In this document: positions 1 through 7,561 of the stretch, piece by piece
Layout: each line of letters starts with the position of its first letter
Numbering within the stretch: the first letter of the stretch is position 1
Origin: Deferribacter abyssi
GTDB lineage: Bacteria; Chrysiogenota; Deferribacteres; Deferribacterales; Deferribacteraceae
NCBI RefSeq assembly: GCF_049472655.1
Contig: NZ_JAQNCS010000001.1
Coordinates: forward strand, 1-64,000
Direction: 5' to 3'
DNA: 64,000 nucleotides
The notes under the pieces: generated by a model
Told to the model about the DNA's origin: nothing
The model's database searches: none
Seen by the model: only the letters and a program-made list of their open reading frames with translations
Position numbers and translations under genes: made by a program

Positions 1-1
1 T

Positions 2-64
2 GTAAATCCTTGGGGTTTTGTAATGGGACCTTTTCCAGACAACTATGATAAAGATGATGATTAA
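2..64 (+). CDS. 3' end of an unidentified protein-coding gene (partial)
   Basis: An open frame enters from the left edge and encodes about 20 residues ending in WGFVMGPFPDNYDKDDD before a TAA stop. A GC-rich hairpin follows the stop directly, which supports this being a real gene end. The fragment is too short to assign a family; the acidic tail is the only visible character. Confidence 0.5.
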   Translation, partial: VNPWGFVMGPFPDNYDKDDD

Positions 65-65
65 A

Positions 66-90
66 AGGGGTGGGTTTTACCCATCCCTTT
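66..90 (+). terminator. Intrinsic terminator after the left-edge gene
   Basis: A 10-bp stem (66-75 with 79-88, one G-T wobble) closes a 3-nt loop and is followed by a short T run. It starts two bases after the stop codon of the truncated gene. The T tract is short, so termination may be partial and could feed the next gene. Confidence 0.6.
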
Positions 91-109
91 ATCTATAAGG
101 GGGTAAGCT

Positions 110-367
110 ATGATGCATGGATTTGGTGGTGGATATGGATTTGGATTTTTAGGGGTGTTTAATATGATTATATGGCTAGTTATATTAATAGCAGTAATTT
201 ATGCAATTTTTTATCTTATAAAAGGTTTGGGGTCAAATAAAAACATAGAGAAATCGAGTTCACATGAAGCCTTAAACACATTAAAACAAAGATACGCAAA
301 AGGTGAAATAACCAGAGAGGAGTTTCTCAACATGAAAAGAGATTTGGAAAATTGGAATAACGAATAG
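110..367 (+). CDS. Small membrane protein with C-terminal SHOCT domain
   Basis: This 85-residue protein has a Gly/Phe/Tyr-rich start (residues 1-15), one hydrophobic segment (about 16-40) and a C-terminal SHOCT-type module (about 52-82: LKQRYAKGEITREEFLNMKRDL). SHOCT modules are short helical pieces, probably for oligomerisation, usually at the ends of small membrane proteins; no enzymatic role is known. An AAGGGGG ribosome-binding site at 97-103 precedes two adjacent ATGs (110 and 113), and either could be the start. It appears monocistronic between a terminator and a gene-free stretch. Its specific function is unknown. Confidence 0.75.
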   Translation: MMHGFGGGYGFGFLGVFNMIIWLVILIAVIYAIFYLIKGLGSNKNIEKSSSHEALNTLKQRYAKGEITREEFLNMKRDLENWNNE

Positions 368-789
368 CCTAACCCGTAACTGATAAGCAAAAGAAGGTAT
401 TCTAGCACAACAATATAAAGCTATCTATACCACATCTTTGAGTTTCTTTTATTCAGCTTTTAATGTCAATAAAAAAATTACAAAATTGCCAACTTAAAAG
501 TTAACAAAAGTGTTAACTAATTTTTGCATTATTTTACATAAACTTATATGACAGAACCGCAAGAATGATAGAAACTTTAATTTGTTATCAGTTTCGAACT
601 ATTTTTCAGCTGTGTTGAAAAATAAGAAAGTTGAAAAATATGGTAGATTACAGGAGGATAAAAGTTTTACACAAAATCAATGGTACAATGATTTGCACTG
701 AAAGTTGTAAAATAAGCGATATATTTATATTCTGTAAATAAACCTAATGAAGATTAATAAAATATGAAATTGTCGATTTATAAATAAGA
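368..789. other. Gene-free stretch with two short inverted repeats
   Basis: No convincing ORF is present in these 422 bases. Two inverted repeats stand out: AGTTAAC (499-505) with GTTAACT (512-518), followed by a T-rich run and so a weak AT-only terminator candidate for the plus strand; and TATTTTTCA (600-608) with TGAAAAATA (616-624). A direct repeat of GTTGAAAAATA lies at about 614-640. Nothing else was recognised. Confidence 0.5.
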
Positions 790-863
790 TGGCGGCACAG
801 GGACTTGAACCCCGGACCCTGCGGATATGAGCCGCATGCTCTCACCAGCTGAGCTATGCCGCC
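790..863 (-). tRNA. tRNA-Met(CAT), elongator type
   Basis: The reverse complement folds as a full cloverleaf: acceptor GGCGGCA/TGCCGCC, D stem GCTC/GAGC, anticodon stem TGCGG/CCGCA around loop CTCATAT (anticodon CAT), and T arm CGGGG-TTCAAGT-CCCTG. G1-C72 is paired, so it is not the initiator. CCA is not encoded. A CAT anticodon could also be the lysidine-modified tRNA-Ile2; the body resembles elongator Met, but this was judged by eye. Confidence 0.93.
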
Positions 864-867
864 ATAC

Positions 868-889
868 AAAAAAACCGGCATGAAGCCGG
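868..889 (-). terminator. Intrinsic terminator downstream of the initiator tRNA
   Basis: On the minus strand a 5-bp all-GC stem (885-889 with 875-879) with a 5-nt loop is followed by seven T residues (874-868). It lies between the initiator tRNA and the elongator Met tRNA, so the two may be transcribed separately or with partial read-through. Confidence 0.8.
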
Positions 890-899
890 GTTATTTACT

Positions 900-976
<77 letters not shown>

Positions 977-989
977 TCAGCGAATTGTT

Positions 990-1017
990 AATATATAAAC
1001 ATTTTATAATTTGTCAA
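990..1017 (-). promoter_or_regulatory. Sigma70-type promoter for tRNA-fMet
   Basis: On the minus strand: -35 TTGACA (1017-1012), a 16-bp spacer, and -10 TATATT (995-990). Transcription would begin near 983, a few bases before the tRNA 5' end at 976. The site lies in the 69-bp gap after the glycyl radical enzyme gene, so the tRNA does not depend on that operon. Confidence 0.8.
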
Positions 1018-1045
1018 GTACTTTTTGATTTATAGATTCTCTATT

Positions 1046-3466
1046 TTATACCGTTTCATGTTCTGTTCTCTTTATAATCTCATCCTGTAATTTCTCATTT
1101 AAATCACAGAAATAATCGCTGTACCCTGCAACACGAACAATAAGATCTCTATATCTCTCAGGATGCTTTTTTGCCTTTTTAAGCGTTTCTGCATCTATCA
1201 CATTAAACTGAATATGGTGACCATCCATAGCAAAATACCCTTTTATCAAGCCACATACAGCATCAATCCCTTTTTCCGTTTGCATAAATGATGGAGTAAA
1301 TTTTACATTCAACAGACTCCCTCCAGTTTTTAAATGATCCATCTTTGAAGCCGATTTTATAACTGCTGTAGGACCATTTCTATCACAACCTTGCACTGGT
1401 GATATTCCTTCAGAAAGCGGTTCGTAGGCGAACCTACCATCAGGGGTTGCTCCACAAACTTCACCAAAATAAACATGACATGTAGTTGGGAGCATATTAA
1501 CCCTAAATTTTCCACCTGGTTTTGTTGTTGCACGTCCGTCAACGCAACTAAAAAATGATTCAAAAATTTCCTTCATTATACTATCGGCATAATCATCATC
1601 ATTGCCATATTTTGGAGTTTTATTCCATAGAATCAACCTCTCTCTTTCAAAACCATTAAAATTTTTATGAAGCATCTCCATTAACTGCGCCATGGTGAAC
1701 CTTTTATTTTCAAAAACATGGTACTTGATTGCAGATAAAGAGTCTGTAATAGTACCTATCCCAACCCCTTGGATATAAAGAGAGTTGTATCTAGCACCAC
1801 CCGCATTGTAATCCATCCCCTTTTCGATACAATCATCTATAAAAATAGATAAAAAGGGAGAAGGTAAATATCTCGCATATATCCTCTCTATTATAAGGTT
1901 CCCTTTTATCTTTACGTTTATAAAGTATTCAAGTTGTTTTTTAAATGCATCCATTAATTCCTCAAAGCTTTTGAAATTATTTACATCCCCTGTCTCAACA
2001 CCAATTTTTTCCCCTGACAAAGGGTCAATTCCATTATAAAGAGTTACTTCAAGCACCTTAACAAGATTAAAATAGCCAGTAAGAGCATAATTTTCTTTAC
2101 CAAAAGCTCCAGCTTCCACGCAACCACTTGTACCACCATTTCTTGCATCAACTAGACTTTTATCCTGTCTCAACAATTCTTGAATAACCGCATCAGCATT
2201 GAAAACTGAAGGCTGACCAAACCCTGTCTTTATTATATGCAAAGCTTTTTTAATAAATTTATCAGAACTTTTCTTGCTAACATGAATACTAGTACTCGGC
2301 TGCAACAACCTCATTTCTTCTATAACATCAAGAATGAGATAGGTAAGTTCATTAACTGCATCACTTCCATCTTCATTTAGTCCACCAAGATTTATTTGAG
2401 CAAAATCTGTGTATGTAGCACTCTCTTTTGCAGTTACCCCTACCTTTGGCGGTGCAGGCTGATTATTAAATTTTATCCAGAAACATTCCAATAATTCTTT
2501 TGCTTTTTCTTTGGTAAGTTTACCTTCTTCAATATCTTTTTTATAAAAGGGGTAAAGATGTCTATCAAGTTTACCAGGATTAAAAGCATCCCAGGTATTT
2601 AATTCGATTATAACTCCCAAATGTACAAACCAATAATATTGTAATGCCTCATGAAAGGTTCTCGGAGCATTTTCAGGTACCCACTCACAAATCTCAGCAA
2701 GATTTAATAACTCCTCTTTTTTAACAGGGTCATTCTCTTCCTTAGCAAATTCTCTCAACTTTGCTGCATGTCTTTTTGCATAGATTATTATACCTTCTGC
2801 AGCATACTTCATACCAACCAATTGTTCTCTTTTATCTAAAGCAATGGGGTCTTTTTCAAAATCAAGTCTATTAATTCTATCATCTATTTTTGCAATAAAA
2901 TCTTTCATCCCCATTCTGTAAATTTTATCATCCAACACCGTATGGCCCGGAGCTCTCTGTTCCATAAACTCCGTAAAAACACCAGCTTTGTAAGCACTCA
3001 TCCAAGCTTCATCCATCTCTTTATAAATCTTTTCTCTTATTGTTCTTCCTTTCCAAAAAGGAATTATCTCTTTTTTATAAAGCTCAAATACCTCTTCGCT
3101 TACTTTATAAGGCACCTTTTCTCTATCATTTAACAGCTTCAAATCCTCTAAAGTATGACAGCAAACCTCTGGGTAAGTAGGTGTCCCCTTCGGCTTATCC
3201 CCTCTTTCTCCCACAATTAGCTCATCTTTATCTATATAAACCGTTTTCTTCTCCATTAAATACTTAATTGCCTTTCCCCTCATAATAGGGATAGATACTT
3301 CTCTATTATTTTTATAAAATTCTGTTATTAATTTTGCTCGCTCTCCACTAATATGTTCTATTGCTTCAATACTTTTTCTTCTGAGTCTTCTTACTCTGTC
3401 TGTAGAACCTCTTTCAAGATATTGTTCACCTGTAGGAAAATGTAAAGCACATGTTTTTACAGCCAT
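1046..3466 (-). CDS. Glycyl radical enzyme (pyruvate formate-lyase-like superfamily), substrate unknown, HypD-like
   Basis: An 806-residue glycyl radical enzyme. The C-terminal radical loop is RVAGYSDYF with predicted radical Gly781, and the active-site loop is GTSGCVEAG with thiyl Cys449 and Glu451, the CxE pair of glycerol/diol/choline-type dehydratases and lyases rather than the CC pair of formate-lyase. An APGH motif (172-175) is also present. The SDYF ending of the radical loop and the QFN strand before it resemble trans-4-hydroxyproline dehydratase (HypD) or isethionate lyase more than choline lyase, but by eye the substrate cannot be fixed. Neither proC (the usual HypD partner) nor a sulfonate transporter or microcompartment gene is adjacent. 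It is oxygen sensitive and needs the activase encoded 1 bp upstream. It is the last gene of a three-gene operon led by a GntR regulator. Confidence 0.9.
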   Translation of the reverse strand: MAVKTCALHFPTGEQYLERGSTDRVRRLRRKSIEAIEHISGERAKLITEFYKNNREVSIPIMRGKAIKYLMEKKTVYIDKDELIVGERGDKPKGTPTYPEVCCHTLEDLKLLNDREKVPYKVSEEVFELYKKEIIPFWKGRTIREKIYKEMDEAWMSAYKAGVFTEFMEQRAPGHTVLDDKIYRMGMKDFIAKIDDRINRLDFEKDPIALDKREQLVGMKYAAEGIIIYAKRHAAKLREFAKEENDPVKKEELLNLAEICEWVPENAPRTFHEALQYYWFVHLGVIIELNTWDAFNPGKLDRHLYPFYKKDIEEGKLTKEKAKELLECFWIKFNNQPAPPKVGVTAKESATYTDFAQINLGGLNEDGSDAVNELTYLILDVIEEMRLLQPSTSIHVSKKSSDKFIKKALHIIKTGFGQPSVFNADAVIQELLRQDKSLVDARNGGTSGCVEAGAFGKENYALTGYFNLVKVLEVTLYNGIDPLSGEKIGVETGDVNNFKSFEELMDAFKKQLEYFINVKIKGNLIIERIYARYLPSPFLSIFIDDCIEKGMDYNAGGARYNSLYIQGVGIGTITDSLSAIKYHVFENKRFTMAQLMEMLHKNFNGFERERLILWNKTPKYGNDDDYADSIMKEIFESFFSCVDGRATTKPGGKFRVNMLPTTCHVYFGEVCGATPDGRFAYEPLSEGISPVQGCDRNGPTAVIKSASKMDHLKTGGSLLNVKFTPSFMQTEKGIDAVCGLIKGYFAMDGHHIQFNVIDAETLKKAKKHPERYRDLIVRVAGYSDYFCDLNEKLQDEIIKRTEHETV

Positions 3467-3467
3467 A

Positions 3468-4379
3468 TTATCCCCCTATGGTTACATCAAAATTGTTTTT
3501 TTCAAAAAATTCCCTAAATTCTTCTATTCTTTCCCTCTCAAGAGTAAGTGATTCATCCAAAAGATAATTCATGTTCAGTCTGCGGTATTTTTCAAGCATA
3601 ATATTATGAAACGGTAAGATATCCACACCAGATACATTCTCAATTTTACTAATAAATTTTAAAAACATTTTCAAATCACTCTTAGAATCGTTTACCCCTG
3701 GAATTAAAGGAATTCTAATCCTAATTTCTTTTGCAATTTTAGATAATCTTTCCAGGTTTTCGAGAATCAACCTGTTAGACACCCCGGTATACTCTTTATG
3801 CTTTAAATCATCTATTATTTTTAAATCATAAAGATACGTATCAATATATCTATTACACTTTTGAATTTTGAAAAATTCCACATATCCACAGGTGTCCACA
3901 GATGTATGCCAACCTTCAATTTTAGATAATTTTAAAAGTTCATATAAAAATTCAAACTGAACAAACGGCTCCCCACCTGAAAATGTAACTCCCCCTTTAG
4001 AATATCCATAAAATATCTCATCTTTTTTAATTTCATTTATAACTTCACTCACTTCCATCTCTTTACCCACTATCTCAATGGCATTTGTAGGACAATCCAT
4101 TATACATACTCCACAAAAGCTACAGGAATCGTCCAAATACATGTTTTCATCTATTTTTATGCAACTTTTAGGGCAAACTGACTCACATGTCTTACATTGA
4201 ATACATCTATCTATATAAAAAATCATTTGAGCAGAAAGCTTTTGACTCTCCGGATTATGGCACCATAAACACTTCAATGGACAACCTTTGAGAAACACAG
4301 TACTTCTGATACCAGCACCATCATGAACAGAGTATTTTTTAATATCAAATACTATCCCTTTAACCACCTGACATCTCAT
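3468..4379 (-). CDS. Glycyl radical enzyme activating enzyme (radical SAM)
   Basis: A radical-SAM activase with the [4Fe-4S] motif CPLKCLWC (a CxxxCxxC motif) near the N-terminus, then two ferredoxin-like clusters (CIQCKTCESVCPKSC and CSFCGVCIMDCPTNA), the usual layout of activases for non-PFL glycyl radical enzymes. It uses S-adenosylmethionine to abstract hydrogen from the partner's glycine. The frame is open to 4460, but homologous activases begin close to KGIVFDI, so ATG at 4379 (303 aa) or GTG at 4367 is preferred; both overlap the 3' end of the GntR gene, indicating translational coupling. The stop is 1 bp from the enzyme's start codon, so activase and enzyme are surely co-expressed. 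Confidence 0.9.
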   Translation of the reverse strand: MRCQVVKGIVFDIKKYSVHDGAGIRSTVFLKGCPLKCLWCHNPESQKLSAQMIFYIDRCIQCKTCESVCPKSCIKIDENMYLDDSCSFCGVCIMDCPTNAIEIVGKEMEVSEVINEIKKDEIFYGYSKGGVTFSGGEPFVQFEFLYELLKLSKIEGWHTSVDTCGYVEFFKIQKCNRYIDTYLYDLKIIDDLKHKEYTGVSNRLILENLERLSKIAKEIRIRIPLIPGVNDSKSDLKMFLKFISKIENVSGVDILPFHNIMLEKYRRLNMNYLLDESLTLERERIEEFREFFEKNNFDVTIGG

Positions 4380-5043
4380 TGGAGTAGTACTGTAAAATAT
4401 ATTTTTTCTGCACATTAAAGGACCAATGCACATCACGGATATAATTAGCAGCTTTAACAAATTCTCCTATTCTTAAAAATTCCACAATTTTGGCATGTTC
4501 ATGTAAAGAACTGTATTCCCACTCAGGCACATAATCTTTTTTACGAGGAAAATCATAAAGACGCTGTTTACAAACTTCCAAGGTACGCAAAAGGGGAGTA
4601 TTGCAGCTTTTACTGAGATATATATTATGGAATTCTACATTTTTTTCATAATATAAATCAAAATCATCCTGATTAAGAGCCTGCTCCATCTCATCATTTA
4701 ACTTTTCCATTTTATCAAAATCTTCAGCAAGCATATTATCAGCCACACTCAAAAGTACAGAACTTTCCAATCCACCAATCATTTCATAATAATTTTTTAT
4801 ATCATCCAAAGTTAAATCATTAACAACAACCCCTTTTCTTGGTAAAATTTTTACAAAACCATCAATTTCAAGCTGTAATAACGCATCTCGAAGTGGGGTT
4901 TTGCTAATACCAAGCATTATACATAATTTATTTATATCGATAAAATCGCCTCTTTTTAATCGCCCATCATTAATTTCCTGTTTTAAATAATCATAAACCT
5001 GCTCTCTAAGAGATTTTGTGTAAAGTATTTTAGAATTTGTCAT
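4360..5043 (-). CDS. GntR-family transcriptional regulator, FadR/FCD subfamily
   Basis: A 227-residue regulator: N-terminal winged helix-turn-helix (about 10-75, including INKLCIMLGISKTPLRDAL) and an all-helical FCD ligand-binding domain (about 85-215). FCD regulators sense small organic acids. A GTG upstream at 5052 is in frame, but ATG at 5043 follows AGAGGTGAG at ideal spacing and is chosen. It is the first gene of the operon with the activase and glycyl radical enzyme. A perfect 22-bp palindrome lies 15 bases upstream, overlapping the promoter, so autorepression with substrate induction is likely (inference). Its ligand is probably the substrate of the glycyl radical enzyme. Confidence 0.88.
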   Translation of the reverse strand: MTNSKILYTKSLREQVYDYLKQEINDGRLKRGDFIDINKLCIMLGISKTPLRDALLQLEIDGFVKILPRKGVVVNDLTLDDIKNYYEMIGGLESSVLLSVADNMLAEDFDKMEKLNDEMEQALNQDDFDLYYEKNVEFHNIYLSKSCNTPLLRTLEVCKQRLYDFPRKKDYVPEWEYSSLHEHAKIVEFLRIGEFVKAANYIRDVHWSFNVQKKYILQYYSNEMSGG

Positions 5044-5058
5044 AAAACTCACCTCTTT

Positions 5059-5094
5059 GATATCTGATATATCAGATATCGTCTTTTATGTCAA
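5059..5094 (-). promoter_or_regulatory. Promoter with 22-bp palindromic operator for the glycyl radical operon
   Basis: Positions 5059-5080 form a perfect 22-bp palindrome (half-site GATATCTGATA). On the minus strand, -35 TTGACA (5094-5089), a 17-bp spacer and -10 TATATC (5071-5066) are present, with the -10 wholly inside the palindrome. A regulator bound there would block RNA polymerase. The first gene downstream is a GntR regulator, the natural candidate ligand. Confidence 0.82.
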
Positions 5095-5160
5095 GCTGTG
5101 ATTCCATGTTATACCAAAATAAACTGTTTAGAAAATAAAGTTAAAAGAATTATATATTAT

Positions 5161-5185
5161 AAAAAAGCCGCCCAAACAGGGCGGC
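5161..5185 (-). terminator. Intrinsic terminator of the peroxiredoxin gene
   Basis: A 7-bp all-GC stem GCCGCCC/GGGCGGC (5179-5185 with 5167-5173) with a 5-nt loop is followed on the minus strand by six T residues. It lies 17 bp after the peroxiredoxin stop codon. Confidence 0.9.
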
Positions 5186-5202
5186 AAATTTGGGAGGTTC
5201 TA

Positions 5203-5796
5203 TTAGAAGTGCCCCTGTGGTACCTTTTTGAAAAAATCTTTCATCTTTTCCGGATCAGGAACCATTGTTTCCTTTCCTGGCTCCCAACCTGCAGGGCATA
5301 CTTCACCATGTTTTTTTGTATACTGAAGAGCATCCAAACTTCTTAAAATCTCTTTTACATTTCTACCGATTCCCAAATCGTGAATAAGTTCAAATTGAAC
5401 TACACCATCAGGATCTATGATAAAAGTAGCTCTCAGTGCCATGCCAGCTGGCAAAAGAACACCATAATCTTCAGAAATTTTCTTTGTAAAATCAGCAACT
5501 AGTGGATACTTAATATCACCTAGTCCTCCTTCTTCTCTAGGAGTATTGATCCATGCAAGATGTGAAAATTTACTATCAGTTGAAACTCCTATAACCTCAC
5601 AATTCCTCTTTTGAAATTCTTCATACGCATCGCTTAAAGCTGTAATTTCAGTTGGACATACAAATGTAAAGTCAAGGGGATAGAAAAAAAGAACAACCCA
5701 CTTACCTCTGTAATCCTCTAATTTAATTTTCTTAAACTCTTTGTTTACCACTGCATCTTCTTCAAAAAGTGGTGCTTTCTTAGCTACTAAACTCAT
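5203..5796 (-). CDS. Typical 2-Cys peroxiredoxin (AhpC/Prx1 type)
   Basis: A 197-residue cytoplasmic thiol peroxidase that reduces hydrogen peroxide and organic hydroperoxides. Peroxidatic Cys47 lies in FTFVCPTE and resolving Cys167 in GEVCPAGW, the full typical 2-Cys pair. A GGLG motif (in REEGGLGD), associated with overoxidation sensitivity, is present. ATG at 5796 follows AAGGAGG at 7-nt spacing and is preferred over the GTG one codon upstream. It is monocistronic: strong promoter with a PerR/Fur-like box upstream, terminator downstream. No AhpF-type reductase is adjacent, so the electron donor (thioredoxin, or a rubrerythrin-type system elsewhere) is unknown. Confidence 0.95.
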   Translation of the reverse strand: MSLVAKKAPLFEEDAVVNKEFKKIKLEDYRGKWVVLFFYPLDFTFVCPTEITALSDAYEEFQKRNCEVIGVSTDSKFSHLAWINTPREEGGLGDIKYPLVADFTKKISEDYGVLLPAGMALRATFIIDPDGVVQFELIHDLGIGRNVKEILRSLDALQYTKKHGEVCPAGWEPGKETMVPDPEKMKDFFKKVPQGHF

Positions 5797-5819
5797 CACA
5801 TTACCTCCTTATGCTTTAT

Positions 5820-5856
5820 TTATAATAATTCTAATTAAAAATTCTGTGATTGTCAA
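5820..5856 (-). promoter_or_regulatory. Peroxiredoxin promoter with PerR/Fur-like box
   Basis: On the minus strand: -35 TTGACA (5856-5851), a 17-bp spacer, and -10 TAGAAT (5833-5828). A 15-bp site, TTAGAATTATTATAA (5834-5820), overlaps the -10 and differs at one base from the PerR consensus TTATAATnATTATAA (7-1-7 symmetry). This fits peroxide-induced derepression. No perR gene lies in the window. Confidence 0.72.
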
Positions 5857-5981
5857 GACTTTTTTAAGATATTTTTTGTCTCATTTATGATTTTTAATTG
5901 AACAAAAAATCTTAAAATCTTCTATTTATAATTTAACTATTTTTCATGAAAAAAAATTAACCTGCCTCAGCAATCTTAAAG

Positions 5982-6010
5982 TTGATAAAAACTAAATCAT
6001 TTGATATATT
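5982..6010 (+). promoter_or_regulatory. Promoter of the sirtuin operon, probably giving a leaderless mRNA
   Basis: -35 TTGATA (5982-5987), a 17-bp spacer, and -10 TATATT (6005-6010). Only six bases separate the -10 from the ATG at 6017, so transcription should start at or next to the start codon. No ribosome-binding site is visible before the gene. Confidence 0.62.
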
Positions 6011-6016
6011 TCAAAA

Positions 6017-6766
6017 ATGAGCAAAATTAACAAACTAGCTGAAAAAATAGTTAATTCGAAAAATATTGTCTTCTTTACAGGCGCAGGGATAAGCACTGAA
6101 AGTGGAATTCCAGATTTTAGATCACCAACGACTGGTTTATGGAATAAATATTCTGATCTTGACTTTATTACCATCGATGGGTTTAAGCGCAATCCTAAAA
6201 AATTTTATGATTTTGCTTTAGAAACATTTGATACAATATTTAACGCAAAACCAAATGATGCACATTATTTTATATCGGAACTGGAAATAAAAGGAAAAGT
6301 TAAGGCCATTATAACCCAGAATATAGATGGACTCCACCAAAAAGCAGGTTCTAAAAATGTCCTTCAATTACATGGCGATTTAACAAAATCAATATGTTTA
6401 AATTGTAATGTTCAATATTCAACAAGAAGAATATTTGAAATTGCTAAGAAACTAAAGACCGCACCAACATGTCTACAATGCGGAGGTATTATTAAACCAA
6501 ACGTAGTATTTTTCGGTGAATCATTACCAGAAGATATATTGGAAGAATCTGTTACTTATTCGAAAAACTGTGATCTTTTCATTGTTATGGGATCTTCACT
6601 TGTAGTGATGCCAGCAGCCCTCTTACCTGGTTATGCAAAAGAAGCCGGTGCAACTGTTGCTATTATTAACAAAACTTCAACACCATACGATTCTCTTGCA
6701 GATATTGTAATAAATGATACATTAAGCAAAACTGTAAACAAGCTGGAAGAGGTGATCAATGGATAA
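6017..6766 (+). CDS. NAD-dependent protein deacylase, Sir2 (sirtuin) family
   Basis: A 249-residue sirtuin of typical bacterial length. GAGIS (22-26) and QNID (101-104) form the NAD pocket, His119 (in LQLHG) is the catalytic base, and Cys127/Cys130 with Cys152/Cys155 make the structural zinc site. It removes acyl groups from lysine using NAD+, giving nicotinamide and O-acyl-ADP-ribose. The residues that distinguish desuccinylases were not resolved by eye, so acyl preference is open. First gene of a run with HIT, LapA-like and LapB-like genes; its end overlaps the HIT gene by 8 nt. It appears to be read from a leaderless transcript. Confidence 0.95.
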   Translation: MSKINKLAEKIVNSKNIVFFTGAGISTESGIPDFRSPTTGLWNKYSDLDFITIDGFKRNPKKFYDFALETFDTIFNAKPNDAHYFISELEIKGKVKAIITQNIDGLHQKAGSKNVLQLHGDLTKSICLNCNVQYSTRRIFEIAKKLKTAPTCLQCGGIIKPNVVFFGESLPEDILEESVTYSKNCDLFIVMGSSLVVMPAALLPGYAKEAGATVAIINKTSTPYDSLADIVINDTLSKTVNKLEEVING

Positions 6767-7250
6767 ACTTTGGGCACCATGGAGAATGAAATATATATCA
6801 GGTGTACATAAAGATGAAGGGTGTATTTTTTGTACAAAGCCAAAGGAAAATAATGATAGAAACAATCTTATTTTATACCGTGGGAAACATGCTTTTATCA
6901 TGATGAATTTGTTTCCTTACAATAACGGACACCTGATGGTAGCACCCTATAAACATACCGGCAATATAGAAGATTTATGTGACGATGAACTTCTTGATAT
7001 AATGCATTTAGTTCAAAAAAGTATAAAGGCTATAAAAAAATGTATGCGTCCTGATGGTTTTAATACTGGATTTAATATTGGTAGAGCTGCAGGAGCAGGC
7101 ATAGAAGCTCATGTACACTTCCACATAGTCCCTAGATGGATTGGGGATACTAATTTTATGCCTACATTGGCTGGGACAAAGGTTATTTCTGAGCACATTC
7201 TTGATACATATGATAAAATCTATAAAGAAATACATATGGAGGATCTATGA
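6759..7250 (+). CDS. HIT-family nucleotide hydrolase/transferase (Ap4A-type)
   Basis: A 163-residue histidine-triad protein with the signature H118-V-H120-F-H122 followed by IVPRW. The MDKLWAPWRMKY start and the GCIFC cysteines (22, 25) place it with the HIT branch related to Ap4A phosphorylase/adenylylated-nucleotide hydrolases. These enzymes cleave nucleoside phosphoramidates or dinucleoside polyphosphates through a covalent His-nucleotide. It overlaps the sirtuin end by 8 nt and the LapA-like start by 4 nt, so it is translated in a coupled operon. The exact substrate cannot be told from sequence. Confidence 0.92.
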   Translation: MDKLWAPWRMKYISGVHKDEGCIFCTKPKENNDRNNLILYRGKHAFIMMNLFPYNNGHLMVAPYKHTGNIEDLCDDELLDIMHLVQKSIKAIKKCMRPDGFNTGFNIGRAAGAGIEAHVHFHIVPRWIGDTNFMPTLAGTKVISEHILDTYDKIYKEIHMEDL

Positions 7251-7549
7251 AAACTCTTAGTACAATTATAAAAACAATTATTATTGCATTAATAGCTCTT
7301 TTTGCTGCTTTTAATATGCAATCAGTAGATATAAAGTATTTTTTTAATAAACCACCTATTCAGTTACCTCTTTTTTTTGTAGTACTTGCTGCTTTCATCC
7401 TAGGTGTGATAATTTCTGCTTTTATAGCATTTACCGAAAAAATTAAATTAAAAAAAGAAATTAATTCATTAAAAAAGGAAAATAAAGAATTGGAAAAAGA
7501 AATTATTAGGCTAAAAAATTTACCTTTAAGCAAAGAAAAAGAGGAGTAA
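7247..7549 (+). CDS. LapA-domain (DUF1049) inner-membrane protein
   Basis: A 100-residue protein with two hydrophobic segments (about 8-22 and 40-62) and a charged Lys/Glu-rich coiled coil (about 65-95). This is the LapA/DUF1049 layout: a small membrane protein that partners LapB in regulating lipopolysaccharide synthesis in Gram-negative bacteria. The gene directly downstream encodes a LapB-like TPR protein, which supports the call. It overlaps the HIT gene by ATGA. Function is inferred from family and neighbour. Confidence 0.8.
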   Translation: MKTLSTIIKTIIIALIALFAAFNMQSVDIKYFFNKPPIQLPLFFVVLAAFILGVIISAFIAFTEKIKLKKEINSLKKENKELEKEIIRLKNLPLSKEKEE

Positions 7550-7561
7550 TTTTATTATATA

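Noticed and set aside
691..744. Tiny ORF of 17 codons following an AGGAGG-like sequence in the left gene-free stretch
   Set aside because: Spacing from the purine run is far too long, the peptide is very short, and nothing supports translation.
868..889. Treating the two Met tRNAs as one transcription unit
   Set aside because: A clear GC hairpin with seven T residues separates them, so co-transcription cannot be assumed.
1046..3466. Naming the glycyl radical enzyme outright as hydroxyproline dehydratase (hypD) or pyruvate formate-lyase
   Set aside because: The CxE active site rules out formate-lyase, and the HypD resemblance rests on a few loop residues. No proline-reduction gene is adjacent, so only a family-level call is given.
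5098..5346. Plus-strand 82-codon frame over the peroxiredoxin 3' end
   Set aside because: It runs across the terminator and antisense to conserved peroxiredoxin sequence; no ribosome-binding site or recognisable domain.
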